Shown: piece after piece, positions 27,340 to 35,384 of the stretch
Position numbering within the stretch: position 1 is the stretch's first letter
Layout of the letters: every line of letters begins with the position of its first letter
Origin: Pseudanabaena frigida
GTDB taxonomy: Bacteria > Cyanobacteriota > Cyanobacteriia > Pseudanabaenales > Pseudanabaenaceae
Length of the DNA: 48,216 nt
Assembly: GCA_003242085.1 (NCBI GenBank)
Contig: QBML01000038.1
Coordinates: forward strand, 34,539-82,754
Reading direction: 5' to 3'
Notes under the pieces: model-generated
What the model saw: only the letters and a program-made list of their open reading frames with translations
Database searches by the model: none
What the model was told of the DNA's origin: nothing
Program-made: the position numbers and the translations under genes

Positions 27340-27383
27340 ATTATATTTTTGAGACTCTTCGCACCTTCAAAAGTTGGGACTTT

Positions 27384-27785
27384 ATGGAAATAGATTACAT
27401 AGCTCTATTTGTCTCTGATGTAGCGCGATCGCTAGTTTTTTATCGCGATGTATTAGGTTTTAGATTCGAGAAGCCAGCCAAACCCGATGGCGTAGAAGGA
27501 TATAGTGGCAAGTTGAAAATTGGGATTTACGATCGCGTCTGGTTGACCAAACTGTTTGGAGATCGTGGCGAACAACCCATGAGTGGTAATCCATTTTTGC
27601 TATCAATGACTGTTGATAATCTCGATCGGGTTTATCAAGAAATATGCGAACGGCAAGCTACTATCCCTATAAACGTCATCTCACCGCCCACTATGATGTC
27701 TTGGGGACAAAGAATTTTATTTTTGAGCGATCCCGATGACAATATTCTCGAAATCGTGCAATCGAGCCAGAGCAATTCGTCATGA
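27384..27785 (+). CDS. single-domain VOC family protein
   Basis: 133 residues forming one complete VOC module: ALFVSDVARSLVFYRDVLGFRFEKP at the N-terminus and FLSDPDDNILEIVQ at the C-terminus. Such proteins bind a divalent metal and are often glyoxalases, fosfomycin-type resistance enzymes or isomerases. The predicted metal ligands cannot be fixed without an alignment. It follows the folate transporter closely and may be co-transcribed, but a functional link is not shown. Confidence 0.75.
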   Translation: MEIDYIALFVSDVARSLVFYRDVLGFRFEKPAKPDGVEGYSGKLKIGIYDRVWLTKLFGDRGEQPMSGNPFLLSMTVDNLDRVYQEICERQATIPINVISPPTMMSWGQRILFLSDPDDNILEIVQSSQSNSS

Positions 27786-27903
27786 GTTTCTTCCCAGTCA
27801 TTTGAATACATTTTTTAGAAGTCGTTCTTCTGGCGCTCTCTAATTTCTAGGTTTCTTGCTATATATTTAACTGTGGTTAAAACTTCAAAGGTTTATAACA
27901 CTT

Positions 27904-28812
27904 ATGCCTACCCAAAACGATATCCCCGTTGCCCAAAGGCTCAGCGATCCCAAGCGATCGCCCCAAAAGCAATCGACTCCAGCCAACCCAATTTCGCGAT
28001 CGCTACAGGCAGTGCCTTGGTGGGGATATAGTTTAGCTGTCTTAGCCTTTTTATCACCAATTGTCAGCACACGCATCTGGTTTGCTCTTAATGCCAATGC
28101 GACCAATCAAGCTCAAGCAACCACTGCTGCACCGACAGAAATTTCACAGCCAGTAGCCGCGCAACCTCCTCAAGCTATTCCTACTGTGCCATTTACTAAC
28201 CCAGCTAAACCTACAAGCAACCCAACCAGCGATAACCCAGAAACCATAGCTAAAGAACCTGAAAGTCCACCCGACCTATTTGGACATCATCCCTATAGCG
28301 AAGCTCCCCTCAACCAATTACGCACCATCGGCAGAGCAGGGGATGGTTATGAAATTAAGCTGCGTGAAGCTGCCGCAAAAAGTTATCTGAAGATGGAAGC
28401 TGATGCCAAAGCTGATGGTGTTGATTTTGTTGTAATCTCAGGATTCCGCACGATTGCCGAACAACAAGAGCTTTTCTTCGAGATCAGTAAGCAACGCAAT
28501 CAAACCCCAGCCCAACGTGCCAAGGTTAGTGCCCCTCCTGGTCATAGCGAACACCACACAGGCTATGCCCTAGACATCGGAGATGGTGCTGTTCCCAGTG
28601 CAAATCTCTCAACCAGTTTTGAGAAAACTGCTGCCTACCAGTGGCTCCAAAATAACGCAGCGAAGTATGGCTTTGAAATGTCTTTCCCTCCCAACAATCC
28701 TCAAGGTGTAATGTATGAGCCTTGGCATTGGCGTTTTGTTGGCGATGATGACAGTCTGATTACTTTCTACAAAAAACAAAGCCGTAGTTCTTCCTTTATT
28801 AAAAAGCCATAA
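27904..28812 (+). CDS. VanY-type D-alanyl-D-alanine carboxypeptidase (M15B)
   Basis: 302 residues: basic cytoplasmic N-terminus, one membrane helix at about 38-60 (VPWWGYSLAVLAFLSPIVSTRIW), a Pro/Thr/Ala-rich linker to about 125, then the peptidase domain. Zinc-binding and catalytic marks are APPGHSEHHTGYALDIG and EPWHWRFVG, the H-x(6)-D ... H pattern of VanY/M15B enzymes. It should trim peptidoglycan stem peptides in the periplasm. It is 53 bases ahead of the M41-like gene on the same strand. Confidence 0.85.
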   Translation: MPTQNDIPVAQRLSDPKRSPQKQSTPANPISRSLQAVPWWGYSLAVLAFLSPIVSTRIWFALNANATNQAQATTAAPTEISQPVAAQPPQAIPTVPFTNPAKPTSNPTSDNPETIAKEPESPPDLFGHHPYSEAPLNQLRTIGRAGDGYEIKLREAAAKSYLKMEADAKADGVDFVVISGFRTIAEQQELFFEISKQRNQTPAQRAKVSAPPGHSEHHTGYALDIGDGAVPSANLSTSFEKTAAYQWLQNNAAKYGFEMSFPPNNPQGVMYEPWHWRFVGDDDSLITFYKKQSRSSSFIKKP

Positions 28813-28865
28813 TTAAGTAAGTATTCTTGCGAATTGGGCAACTTGCCAAACCTGTGAAACTTGCT

Positions 28866-29570
28866 ATGAATGTTACTGCTACAGATTTGCTAGCGATCGC
28901 TATATTTACAATTACGATGATGTCTCTAGTAGGGACAATGGTCGGACTATCGCCAGTTGTACCGAGTGCGATCGCGATTAGCTTACTCAGTATTTGGGGT
29001 ATTGATATTGGTTTTTGGCAAGGGAAATTTGGGGCATATTCACAAGCATGGCTGAGAGCGCGATCGCCAAAATATCGCGAACGAGTTTCTTATCACGAAG
29101 CAGGACATTTCCTCGCCGCCCATATCTTGGGATTTAAAGTTGTTAGTTATAAGATCGCGGGTATAGTCGGTAAATCGCTTGGTGAAGTACTAGCTGATGA
29201 TGCTGCATTCACAGGCATCGAAGGCGGTGTCGAAATCGAATTGGAGAAATCACCCAGTTCTGTAAACTATTCTGCAAATTTGTTAGATCGCTATTGCACC
29301 GTTTACATGGCAGGTCTTGCTGCCGAACAACTCATGTGTGAAGGTGAGACTGAAGGTGGCTTGGATGATATAAAGCGATTGCGCCAAGCTATTTCGCATT
29401 TACCTAATCCTATGACGCAAGAGCGTTGGGCTTTACTAAATGCTCGAAATTTATTGAGCGATCGCCGTTCTGTTTTAGTTACTCTAGCCGCACAAATGCT
29501 TAATGGGGCGAGTGTAGAAGAATGTTGTCAAACTATAGATCTTGCACTCAAACAAGAAGTGAGTGTATGA
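28866..29570 (+). CDS. stand-alone M41 (FtsH-type) protease-like domain, membrane-associated
   Basis: 234 residues from the ATG at 28866. Two hydrophobic helices lie at about 5-50 (DLLAIAIFTITMMSLVGTMVGL and VVPSAIAISLLSIWGIDIGF), then the zinc motif HEAGH (VSYHEAGHFLAAHILGF) and the third ligand region ETEGGLDDIKRL. The AAA ATPase domain of FtsH is absent, so it is a short M41 relative of the type found in cyanobacteria and plastids; proteolytic activity is plausible but not certain. It ends 30 bases before hairpin C. Confidence 0.7.
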   Translation: MNVTATDLLAIAIFTITMMSLVGTMVGLSPVVPSAIAISLLSIWGIDIGFWQGKFGAYSQAWLRARSPKYRERVSYHEAGHFLAAHILGFKVVSYKIAGIVGKSLGEVLADDAAFTGIEGGVEIELEKSPSSVNYSANLLDRYCTVYMAGLAAEQLMCEGETEGGLDDIKRLRQAISHLPNPMTQERWALLNARNLLSDRRSVLVTLAAQMLNGASVEECCQTIDLALKQEVSV

Positions 29571-29600
29571 CCATAGTAATGAAAGCTTTACTTAGGACAT

Positions 29601-29655
29601 AAAACCCAAATAAATAGAGGCGGCGCGAAGCGCCGCCTCTATTTATTTGGGTTTT
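29601..29655. repeat. long perfect palindrome with GGCGGCGC core (hairpin C)
   Basis: A 26-bp perfect stem, 29601-29626 with 29630-29655, around a GAA triloop. The core GAGGCGGCGC sits inside the arm AAAACCCAAATAAATAG. It lies between two convergent genes (M41-like protease and thioredoxin-reductase-like), where a bidirectional stop is needed, and is followed at 29683 by a second hairpin. Confidence 0.85.
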
Positions 29656-29682
29656 GATTTTTCCTAGATATCTCTTTAATTG

Positions 29683-29731
29683 CTACAGTTTAAAAAAAGC
29701 CTCGCATAGCGAGCCTTTTTTTAAACTGTAG
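29683..29731. terminator. bidirectional intrinsic terminator overlapping a stop codon (hairpin H)
   Basis: 23-base arms (29683-29705 and 29709-29731) with an ATA loop and one C-C mismatch. An A7 tract precedes and a T7 tract follows the GC-rich part (AGCCTCGC/GCGAGCC), giving a U-run in either direction. The stop codon of the minus-strand flavoprotein gene (29721-29723) is inside the right arm. Confidence 0.8.
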
Positions 29732-30731
29732 TAGTAACTTTTATGTTCTCTTCCCATTTGCGTGGTGGACTAGCACGTCGGATATTGCGCCAGATTTGGG
29801 TTGCCGCGACAGTGCCATCAGCAACGGCGATCGAGACTTGATTCAAACCTTTTTTCAAATCGCCGAGTGCAAAAATGCGATCGTGGCTAGTCTTTGCCAT
29901 CTCATTGGTGACCAAATTCTGTCCGTCCCATTCCAGCCCTTCGATACCCTTGAGGTAATGGTTGTGATAAACAGAACCCATTCCAACTAGACCAGTTGTA
30001 GCTTCCACAATTGTGCCATCAGTTAGTTCCACACCACTGAGTTGATGATTTTCACCCAAAAACTTGGCGATCGGTGCTTCGTATAGTGGATAGCCATGCT
30101 CGGCAAGCTTCTGTTTTGTTTTATCGCTGACTTCACATAGTCCATGAGTCAGAACGGAAATATAGGGAGTGAACCAGTTCAAGACAAAGGCAGCACCAAT
30201 TTGCCCTTCTGTATTCGCAATCAGAACTGCCTTCTGATCCCACATATCAAAACCATCACAGATCATGCAGACATGAAGAGTGTAACCCGCATAATCATAG
30301 ACATTTTGCATATCTTCTAGCTGCGGCAAATTGTCCATAATCCCAGAAGCAGCGACCAGATACTTACTGCGAAATACGGGATAAATACTATTTTGCTTGC
30401 CAACTTTTACTTTCACAGCAAAAGTTTCTCCTTCATCGGTGACATCTTCCACATAGCCACGTAGATGATCGGCGCCCCAATCTATAGAGGTTTTAGTTGC
30501 ATGATTTAAAATGTCGCGCCCTAGGGTGTGTGGATCGAGCCCAACATAGTTACGCAAATCTTGCATCCATAGCGATCGCCCTTTACCCTTCTCAATTACC
30601 AAGCACTTGAGACCATAGCGAGCTAGATATATTGCTGCTGATAAGCCGCCCATGCCGCCACCAACCACGATCGCATCGTAGAGTGTATCAATACGTTGGT
30701 CGAGATTTTTGCTAGATAGTTTCATTGCCAC
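29721..30731 (-). CDS. thioredoxin-reductase-like FAD/NAD(P) oxidoreductase
   Basis: 336 residues. The FAD motif GGGMGGLSAAIYLAR is at about 24-38 and a redox-active CxxC is present in HVCMICDGFD (about 155-164), which matches the CxTC-D of thioredoxin reductases. The second FAD element is RIFALGDLKKGLNQVSIAVADGTVAA. The usual NADPH motif GxGxxA/G appears as NTEGQIGAAFV, weak at the first glycine, so nucleotide use may differ. It neighbours peroxiredoxin and perR, consistent with a role in thiol redox control. Whether its partner is thioredoxin or another disulfide protein is unknown. Confidence 0.75.
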   Translation of the reverse strand: MAMKLSSKNLDQRIDTLYDAIVVGGGMGGLSAAIYLARYGLKCLVIEKGKGRSLWMQDLRNYVGLDPHTLGRDILNHATKTSIDWGADHLRGYVEDVTDEGETFAVKVKVGKQNSIYPVFRSKYLVAASGIMDNLPQLEDMQNVYDYAGYTLHVCMICDGFDMWDQKAVLIANTEGQIGAAFVLNWFTPYISVLTHGLCEVSDKTKQKLAEHGYPLYEAPIAKFLGENHQLSGVELTDGTIVEATTGLVGMGSVYHNHYLKGIEGLEWDGQNLVTNEMAKTSHDRIFALGDLKKGLNQVSIAVADGTVAATQIWRNIRRASPPRKWEENIKVTTTV

Positions 30732-30793
30732 CCCACTTAAATAATTTAGTTAAAATGTCAAGATACGACGCGCGCATCTTGACATTTTGTTTA

Positions 30794-31366
30794 TTAGCCA
30801 ACAAATGCTAAACGAGGAGCAGATACACCAGTAGCTTCAGCACCCTTGAGGTAAGCCAACATTGTGTCAGCATCGGAAACTTCAAAAGGATCGCTACCAG
30901 CGTTATCAGCAAAGCCTGGTTCTACGAAGATCTTTTCAATTTTAAGATCGTTTACCAACATGGAATAGCGCCAAGAGCGAAGTCCAAAACCAATATTTGA
31001 CTTATCGACGAGCATTCCCATCTTGCGGGTAAATTCGCCAGCGCCATCAGGAAGCAAGAATACATTCTTTGCGCCTACTTCTTTGCCCCATTTAAACATT
31101 ACGAAGGCATCGTTAACAGAAATACAGATCACTGAATCAACGCCTAGAGCCTTGAATTCTTCATAAAGCTCTTCATAGCGAGGCAAGTGATTGGATGAAC
31201 AAGTAGGTGTAAATGCACCAGGCAAAGAGAAAACAACTACTTTTTTACCAGCAAAAAGATCTTGAGTGGTTTTATCTTCCCAACGATAAGGATTAGGACC
31301 TTCTACGGACTCATCACGAACACGAGTTTTAAAAACAACGTTTGGTACGGTTTCGATAACTGCCAT
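30794..31366 (-). CDS. type II/5 peroxiredoxin
   Basis: 190 residues with the peroxidatic Cys56 in [20 protein letters not shown] and the conserved Arg region [20 protein letters not shown] places it in the Prx5/PrxII group that takes electrons from glutaredoxin/thioredoxin. It reduces hydrogen peroxide and alkyl peroxides in the cytoplasm. Gene order matches Synechocystis sll1621, which is divergent from perR (slr1738) and controlled by it. Two copies of AAATCTAAGAAT lie just upstream (31414 and 31468). Confidence 0.9.
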   Translation of the reverse strand: MAVIETVPNVVFKTRVRDESVEGPNPYRWEDKTTQDLFAGKKVVVFSLPGAFTPTCSSNHLPRYEELYEEFKALGVDSVICISVNDAFVMFKWGKEVGAKNVFLLPDGAGEFTRKMGMLVDKSNIGFGLRSWRYSMLVNDLKIEKIFVEPGFADNAGSDPFEVSDADTMLAYLKGAEATGVSAPRLAFVG

Positions 31367-31756
31367 ATTTTTCTCTGAGTTGGTGTCAAAAGTTTTGATT
31401 ACATACAGTCCAGAAATCTAAGAATTGAATGAGATTTACAAGGTCTTATTTCAATATTTTTCTGAACAAATCTAAGAATAGTTCTGATTTATGAGTTAGT
31501 CAATACCCATAATTATTTAATTCTTTGAAAAAGTTTAATAAACTTGTAGTTCCTAGATGGAAGTGATATAGTTGCAATCCAAGTGAATAAGCAAGTTAGA
31601 CGTTTGTGGCTTTTTAGTTAAAATTTCTTGATTAAATGCCGATCTCCAAAAAACTAAAGAGATAACTACAAAAAACTAAGATGCTTTTAAGGCTTAAAAA
31701 GCCTATCTTAAATAGGCTTTACAAGGATATTTGGAGAGTGTTAGGAGAATAGTTAG
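31367..31756. promoter_or_regulatory. shared promoter region of peroxiredoxin and perR
   Basis: 390 bases. The 12-base sequence AAATCTAAGAAT occurs twice as a direct repeat (31414-31425 and 31468-31479); the second copy is half of a dyad with GATTT at 31486-31490. These are the best candidate PerR operators. From 31691 on, GGCTT/AAGCC and AAAGCCTA/TAGGCTTT form two hairpins that use the same AAGCC segment, so only one can exist at a time in the fur-family mRNA leader. Confidence 0.5.
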
Positions 31757-32176
31757 ATGCAAAAGCAAGTAGATAGGGTTGTTCAAATCCTAAAATCAAG
31801 GGGGTTGCGTGTTACACCTCAGCGCTTTGCCGTTTATGCAAATTTACTCGATCGCCAAGATCATCCCACTGCAGAGCAGATTCTAAGCGATCTCAATCAA
31901 AATGCGCCCACTTCATCTCAGGCAACTGTTTATCTTTCACTCCAAACCTTGCAAAATGCGGGACTAGTCCGTGAGGTTTTATTAGAGCAGGGGGTATGTC
32001 GCTATGATGCTAATGTCGAGCCACATCACCACTTTCGCTGCAAGTGTTGCGGTGAAATCGAGGATATTGCGTGGAATGCCTTTGAAGGACTGGGTTTTCA
32101 GCAAATTCGCGCGGGTTTAAAAATTGATAGCTATGAGGTTACCGTCAATGGTATTTGCGATCGCTGCAACCATTAG
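31757..32176 (+). CDS. perR: Fur-family peroxide regulator PerR
   Basis: 139 residues. An N-terminal winged helix (ILKSRGLRVTPQRFAVYANLL) is followed by the metal domain with HHHFRCKCCG (His91-93, Cys95, Cys98) and ICDRC (Cys134, Cys137), the four-cysteine structural zinc site of PerR/Fur. The sensing ligands H36, D84 and H91/H93 are in their expected places. Divergent placement from a PrxII gene agrees with PerR rather than Fur or Zur. An AGGAGA ribosome site precedes the ATG. Confidence 0.85.
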   Translation: MQKQVDRVVQILKSRGLRVTPQRFAVYANLLDRQDHPTAEQILSDLNQNAPTSSQATVYLSLQTLQNAGLVREVLLEQGVCRYDANVEPHHHFRCKCCGEIEDIAWNAFEGLGFQQIRAGLKIDSYEVTVNGICDRCNH

Positions 32177-32203
32177 AGGATCGATCGTTTCGCGCTCAGT
32201 CCT

Positions 32204-32734
32204 CTAATCTTCTGTTGTCAAATCTCCCATAAAACCATCAGAGCGCATATCATCGGGAGTGATTAGGCGCTTTTGTTTAGCTGTCTCGTCTTCAGCTAAA
32301 TCTCCAGCCGACTCATTATTAGTGAGTAAATTTTCTTGATACCTTTCTGAAGGCGATCGCCTCTGACGACGAGGACGACCGAGGGATTTTAATCCTGCTT
32401 TTAGCCCAGCAAATGCACTTTTAGTAGCGATCGTGGCGCTAGAAGCACCTTGTCGTACACCTTTAATGCCATCATTTACTTGCTTAACTGCCTCACCAGC
32501 ACTTTTTGCACCTTGGTTGAGTTCATCACTCAACTCGCTAAGCTCTAAACCCGTCAATCGGATTGCTTCAAGTGTTGCGGGTAATTCTCGCGTTAAAGTG
32601 TCAGCCAGACGAATAATGCTACTTGCTGCCTTTGCTAATTCTTGAAAAGCGGGAATTGCCGTTAGCAAAAGAATCGTCAGGCAAACGACAACCAATAAAA
32701 ACGATAAACCTAGCAGAAAGATAGCTTCTGACAT
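32204..32734 (-). CDS. DUF948-like single-pass membrane protein with an apolipophorin-type helical region
   Basis: 176 residues. One membrane helix (AIFLLGLSFLLVVVCLTILLL) is followed by a long helical segment at about 30-120 (AFQELAKAASSIIRLADTLTREL, SELSDELNQGAKSAGEAVKQV) that looks like a coiled coil, then a basic RPRRQRRSP stretch and an acidic, disordered C-terminus. This is the layout of DUF948 cell-surface/thylakoid proteins. It is the last of three minus-strand genes with 31-base and overlapping spacing, so the three are one operon. Confidence 0.6.
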   Translation of the reverse strand: MSEAIFLLGLSFLLVVVCLTILLLTAIPAFQELAKAASSIIRLADTLTRELPATLEAIRLTGLELSELSDELNQGAKSAGEAVKQVNDGIKGVRQGASSATIATKSAFAGLKAGLKSLGRPRRQRRSPSERYQENLLTNNESAGDLAEDETAKQKRLITPDDMRSDGFMGDLTTED

Positions 32735-32765
32735 AATTTCTGATTAAGTGCTTTCTCTTAAGAGC

Positions 32766-33116
32766 TTACTCTTCATCTTCGATTGAGCGATCAACTGTTT
32801 CAATGGATGGACTACTCATTGATAAAGCTAATTCTTCTTGTAGTTTACGACTAGCCTCTTTTCCAGTTTCGATCGCCTCCTGTAAACTCACAAGAGCATC
32901 ATCGATAGCACGCTGAGCCTGCTCCGTAATGCGATCGGCTTGATATTGAACATTAGAACCTAATTGTTCTGCAAGTTTGGGCAAATCTTGCGTCGATTTT
33001 TTTAAGGCTTGCCGAGTTTCTCTACCCGATTTTGGCGCAAATAAAATACCTGCGGCTGCCCCAATCGCTGTTCCCACAATTAATCCACCCCAAAATTTAC
33101 CTGCGCCGTTTGACAT
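32766..33116 (-). CDS. YtxH-domain protein
   Basis: 116 residues. The N-terminus GKFWGGLIVGTAIGAAAGILFAPKSGRETRQALKK is the glycine-rich membrane segment plus APKSGxETR of YtxH (gas-vesicle/general-stress) proteins, followed by a long amphipathic helix with AQRAIDDALVSLQEAIETGKEAS. Such proteins are thought to be membrane-tethered stress factors. Its start overlaps the previous gene's end by 20 bases, and the next gene begins 31 bases later, indicating one operon. Confidence 0.75.
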   Translation of the reverse strand: MSNGAGKFWGGLIVGTAIGAAAGILFAPKSGRETRQALKKSTQDLPKLAEQLGSNVQYQADRITEQAQRAIDDALVSLQEAIETGKEASRKLQEELALSMSSPSIETVDRSIEDEE

Positions 33117-33483
33117 TATTCTCTCTCCCTGACGATTTGATGCCTGACGACTTTTTACTTAAATAATTTGATGGGTTTTGACGAGCCTTTTGCCAACGAC
33201 TCCCTAAAAAGGATACACCACGTCCAACCATAGACAATAACTTACTAATTCTTTCTAATTGTATTTGCAAATTTTTGTACTGGCTTCGCAAGGAACCAAC
33301 ACCACTACGAGCAACATCAATATTGGGCGAAGATCCCTGTAGACCATTTTGGCAAATCTCCGTCCAACCATCTACAGTTCTTACTGTTGCTTTTAGCGAT
33401 TTTCGCAACGTCCAAATTTGCCATGATGTCCATAGCAATCCAGCACTAAGTATTAACTGTATGGCGATCGCAATCCAAATCAT
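33097..33483 (-). CDS. small membrane-anchored protein of unknown function
   Basis: 128 residues with an N-terminal membrane helix (IAIAIQLILSAGLLWTSWQIWTL) and a helical middle containing VRTVDGWTEICQNGLQGSSP and YKNLQIQLERISKLLSMVGRGVSFLG, ending in a very basic tail (RENNVKRRR). I do not recognise the family. It overlaps the YtxH gene by 20 bases and is the first gene of a three-gene operon of membrane helix plus coiled-coil proteins. Confidence 0.55.
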   Translation of the reverse strand: MIWIAIAIQLILSAGLLWTSWQIWTLRKSLKATVRTVDGWTEICQNGLQGSSPNIDVARSGVGSLRSQYKNLQIQLERISKLLSMVGRGVSFLGSRWQKARQNPSNYLSKKSSGIKSSGRENNVKRRR

Positions 33484-33963
33484 TTTTTTAACAAGAAGTC
33501 ATAGCATGTTTAAAATTTTCTAATCCAGACAAAAAGTAACATATGCTTCACTTTTCTCTAAACCGCATCTATTTTTTTAGGAAATTTCTTTAATTGTAAT
33601 TAGGAGTATAACAATCACTAACTAAAATTGAGGTATAAAATCAAGAAAGTAATATTAATCTGATTGCTTTAGGTTTAATCAGCTCAAGAATCTCTAAAAA
33701 ATTAAATCCTAAAAGGTTGAGTTACCTGATGGTAGAGCATTTTGTTTCTAAAATTTTATAGCTAGCTATTACTGACAAGCTAGCTATATATAAGACCGCT
33801 TTTATAAAGAGGCTATAATCTTTACGGGGCTTTGCTTAAATTATATTCAGTTTCTATGAATGACATAATATGTCGTCAAAAGTCATGAATATGAAAAAGG
33901 AACTCAAAATTTATTAAACACGTCTCACAATATATAAATAGGTTATATTGGCAATTGATTGAG
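33484..33963. promoter_or_regulatory. 480-base upstream region with an 11-bp dyad and a TATAAT box
   Basis: 33757-33767 (TATAGCTAGCT) pairs with 33778-33788 across a 10-base spacer, and GCTAGCTAT is also a direct repeat (33761 and 33779). A TATAAT follows at 33814-33819, close enough for the dyad to act as an operator or activator site. The remainder is A/T-rich and I see no gene in it. The ATG chosen for the FHA gene is at 33964. Confidence 0.45.
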
Positions 33964-34677
33964 ATGCACACAACAAAGTTGTCTAACAGTTCAGTGACAC
34001 TTCTACACCCACACCCTTATCTGATTGTTCATGCAGATGAGGGTCAGCAAATGATTCCACTTACAAACGCAGACTTCTGGACAATTGGGCGGGGTTACGA
34101 TAACTCAATTGTATTAACAGACAAATGGGTCTCGCGCTACCACGCCACATTGCAAATTGTTGGCGCGTCCAAGAATGATGGATTTGAATCTTCTATGAAA
34201 GGAGATGCAAAAACCCGTAACACTAACAATGAGTCAGGTAGTTTTTATCTGGTAGATTTTGGCAGTCGCAATGGCTCCTTTATGCGCGGACAAAGAATTA
34301 CCTTTCCGATTTTGCTAAAAAGTGGCGATCGCATGACTATTGGCAAAACCGATATAGACTTTTTCTCACCACACAAGCGCGAGCCACACCGTACTCCTAG
34401 TGAGCATATGCGGTTATTTCAGCAGCCGACGGCACCAGTTTCACGTACCAATCTCACACCTTCTGAAGAGAGAGTTTTCTGGCAAGTTGTCCAAGGCTTT
34501 ACTAACAAAGAAATTGGCAAGCGCCTCCAAATCAGTCCTCGCACCGTACAGACACATCTCAGCAGTATCATGACGAAGCTTAATCTGGAAAACCGTTCAC
34601 AGATTGTGCGCTATGCCTTTGAGCAAAGTTATCGTCCTAGTGGCGATAGTTCTGATAGTACTGATGCAAGTAACTAA
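33964..34677 (+). CDS. FHA-domain protein with a LuxR-type DNA-binding domain
   Basis: 237 residues from the ATG (a TTG three codons earlier is possible). The FHA domain spans about 25-125, with WTIGRGYDNSIVLTDKWVSRYHATL and GSRNGSFMRGQRI, i.e. the Gly-Arg, Ser-Arg-His and Asn-Gly residues that bind phosphothreonine. Residues about 165-220 are a LuxR/NarL helix-turn-helix (LTPSEERVFWQVVQGFTNKEIGKRL, SPRTVQTHLSSIMTKL). This joins phosphothreonine binding to DNA binding, so a Ser/Thr kinase may control it. No kinase gene is nearby. It ends in a strong hairpin (34697). Confidence 0.8.
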   Translation: MHTTKLSNSSVTLLHPHPYLIVHADEGQQMIPLTNADFWTIGRGYDNSIVLTDKWVSRYHATLQIVGASKNDGFESSMKGDAKTRNTNNESGSFYLVDFGSRNGSFMRGQRITFPILLKSGDRMTIGKTDIDFFSPHKREPHRTPSEHMRLFQQPTAPVSRTNLTPSEERVFWQVVQGFTNKEIGKRLQISPRTVQTHLSSIMTKLNLENRSQIVRYAFEQSYRPSGDSSDSTDASN

Positions 34678-34696
34678 GATTACTTAATGACTTTGC

Positions 34697-34743
34697 AAAA
34701 CAAAAATAGAGATAGTGCGAGGCACTATCTCTATTTTTGTTTT
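34697..34743. terminator. intrinsic terminator after the FHA-LuxR gene (hairpin E)
   Basis: A 22-bp perfect stem, 34697-34718 with 34722-34743, and a GAG triloop. The arm AAAACAAAAATAGAG is like that of hairpin C, while the GC part (ATAGTGC) is different. It starts 20 bases after the stop codon. Confidence 0.85.
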
Positions 34744-34814
34744 TGTATTGGGGAATCGCTGTACTTGAGCTTAAAATATGTACATCTTCGTTACTCCCTT
34801 TAAACTTTTAAACC

Positions 34815-34940
34815 ATGCTCGATCTCAAAGTTATTCTGCCTATTCTGACTATTGTATTTACAGTTAGCTGTTTATTCTTCGGAACTCGTAATGGCTTTTA
34901 CGATACTGACAAATACCATGGCAATGGTTCTGCACACTAA
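34815..34940 (+). CDS. 41-residue single-pass membrane protein
   Basis: A complete small frame: MLDLKVILPILTIVFTVSCL is a membrane helix, followed by FFGTRNGFYDTDKYHGNGSA and His at the end. The pattern helix plus (W/F)G-R-N-G-F recalls small subunits of photosynthetic complexes such as PetN, but it is longer and I cannot name it. It sits alone between the FHA-LuxR terminator and the rpsO leader. Conservation in other cyanobacteria would decide whether it is real; coding character (helix, Gly-Asn-rich tail) is in favour. Confidence 0.5.
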   Translation: MLDLKVILPILTIVFTVSCLFFGTRNGFYDTDKYHGNGSAH

Positions 34941-35160
34941 AAACAAGATGGTGCAATGCACTGCCTTGTTTGTTGCAGCAATTTTCGTTATAATAGTCGA
35001 TTTGTTGAAAGCTCCTAGGGTACTGAAAACAACAAAATTAATTGCATAATGAGAATTGCTGTATTTTTTGTTGATTCACAAAAATATGCGGTCAACATGT
35101 TAAGCTAGTTTCTCTGAAAGATAGCATCTTCAGGAAATTAGCGATCGTCACACAATATAC

Positions 35161-35384
35161 TCAGAGACTACTGAGAAACGGAAACTGCCTATGCAGTCGG
35201 GCTGTCCAAGCGTAAGTATATATACTTCCCTAGGATAAGTGGCGAAATCCCAGAAATGGGGATAACTAGGAATGCCCAATCGTGAGATTGGGAAACCCGC
35301 ACCGCAATGCCTAACTCTAAATAATTGGGCATTTAGTGTCGAGTTTATGTCACGTACACCTCAAAACACGTTCAAGTTTTTATC
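35161..35384 (+). promoter_or_regulatory. structured mRNA leader upstream of rpsO
   Basis: Several stems can form: ACTGC/GCAGT at 35184-35197, the 14-base palindrome AAGTATATATACTT at 35214, CCTAG/CTAGG enclosing ATCCC/GGGAT (35229-35270), and CCCAATC-GTGA-GATTGGG (35275-35292) with a GNRA tetraloop. The segment AATGCCCAAT (35271-35280) can instead pair with ATTGGGCATT (35324-35333), which excludes the tetraloop stem. No known riboswitch consensus was recognised. Ribosomal protein S15 often controls its own mRNA, so autoregulation is a reasonable inference. Upstream, 34941-35160 is A/T-rich with no gene seen. Confidence 0.5.

Noticed and set aside
34852-35049. 65-residue open frame
   Set aside because: It overlaps the better-supported 41-residue membrane protein in another frame and has no ribosome site of its own.
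35171-35176. CTGAGA motif suggesting a TPP riboswitch
   Set aside because: The other conserved TPP blocks (such as ACC...AACCTGA and GGATAAT...GTAGGGA in order) are missing.
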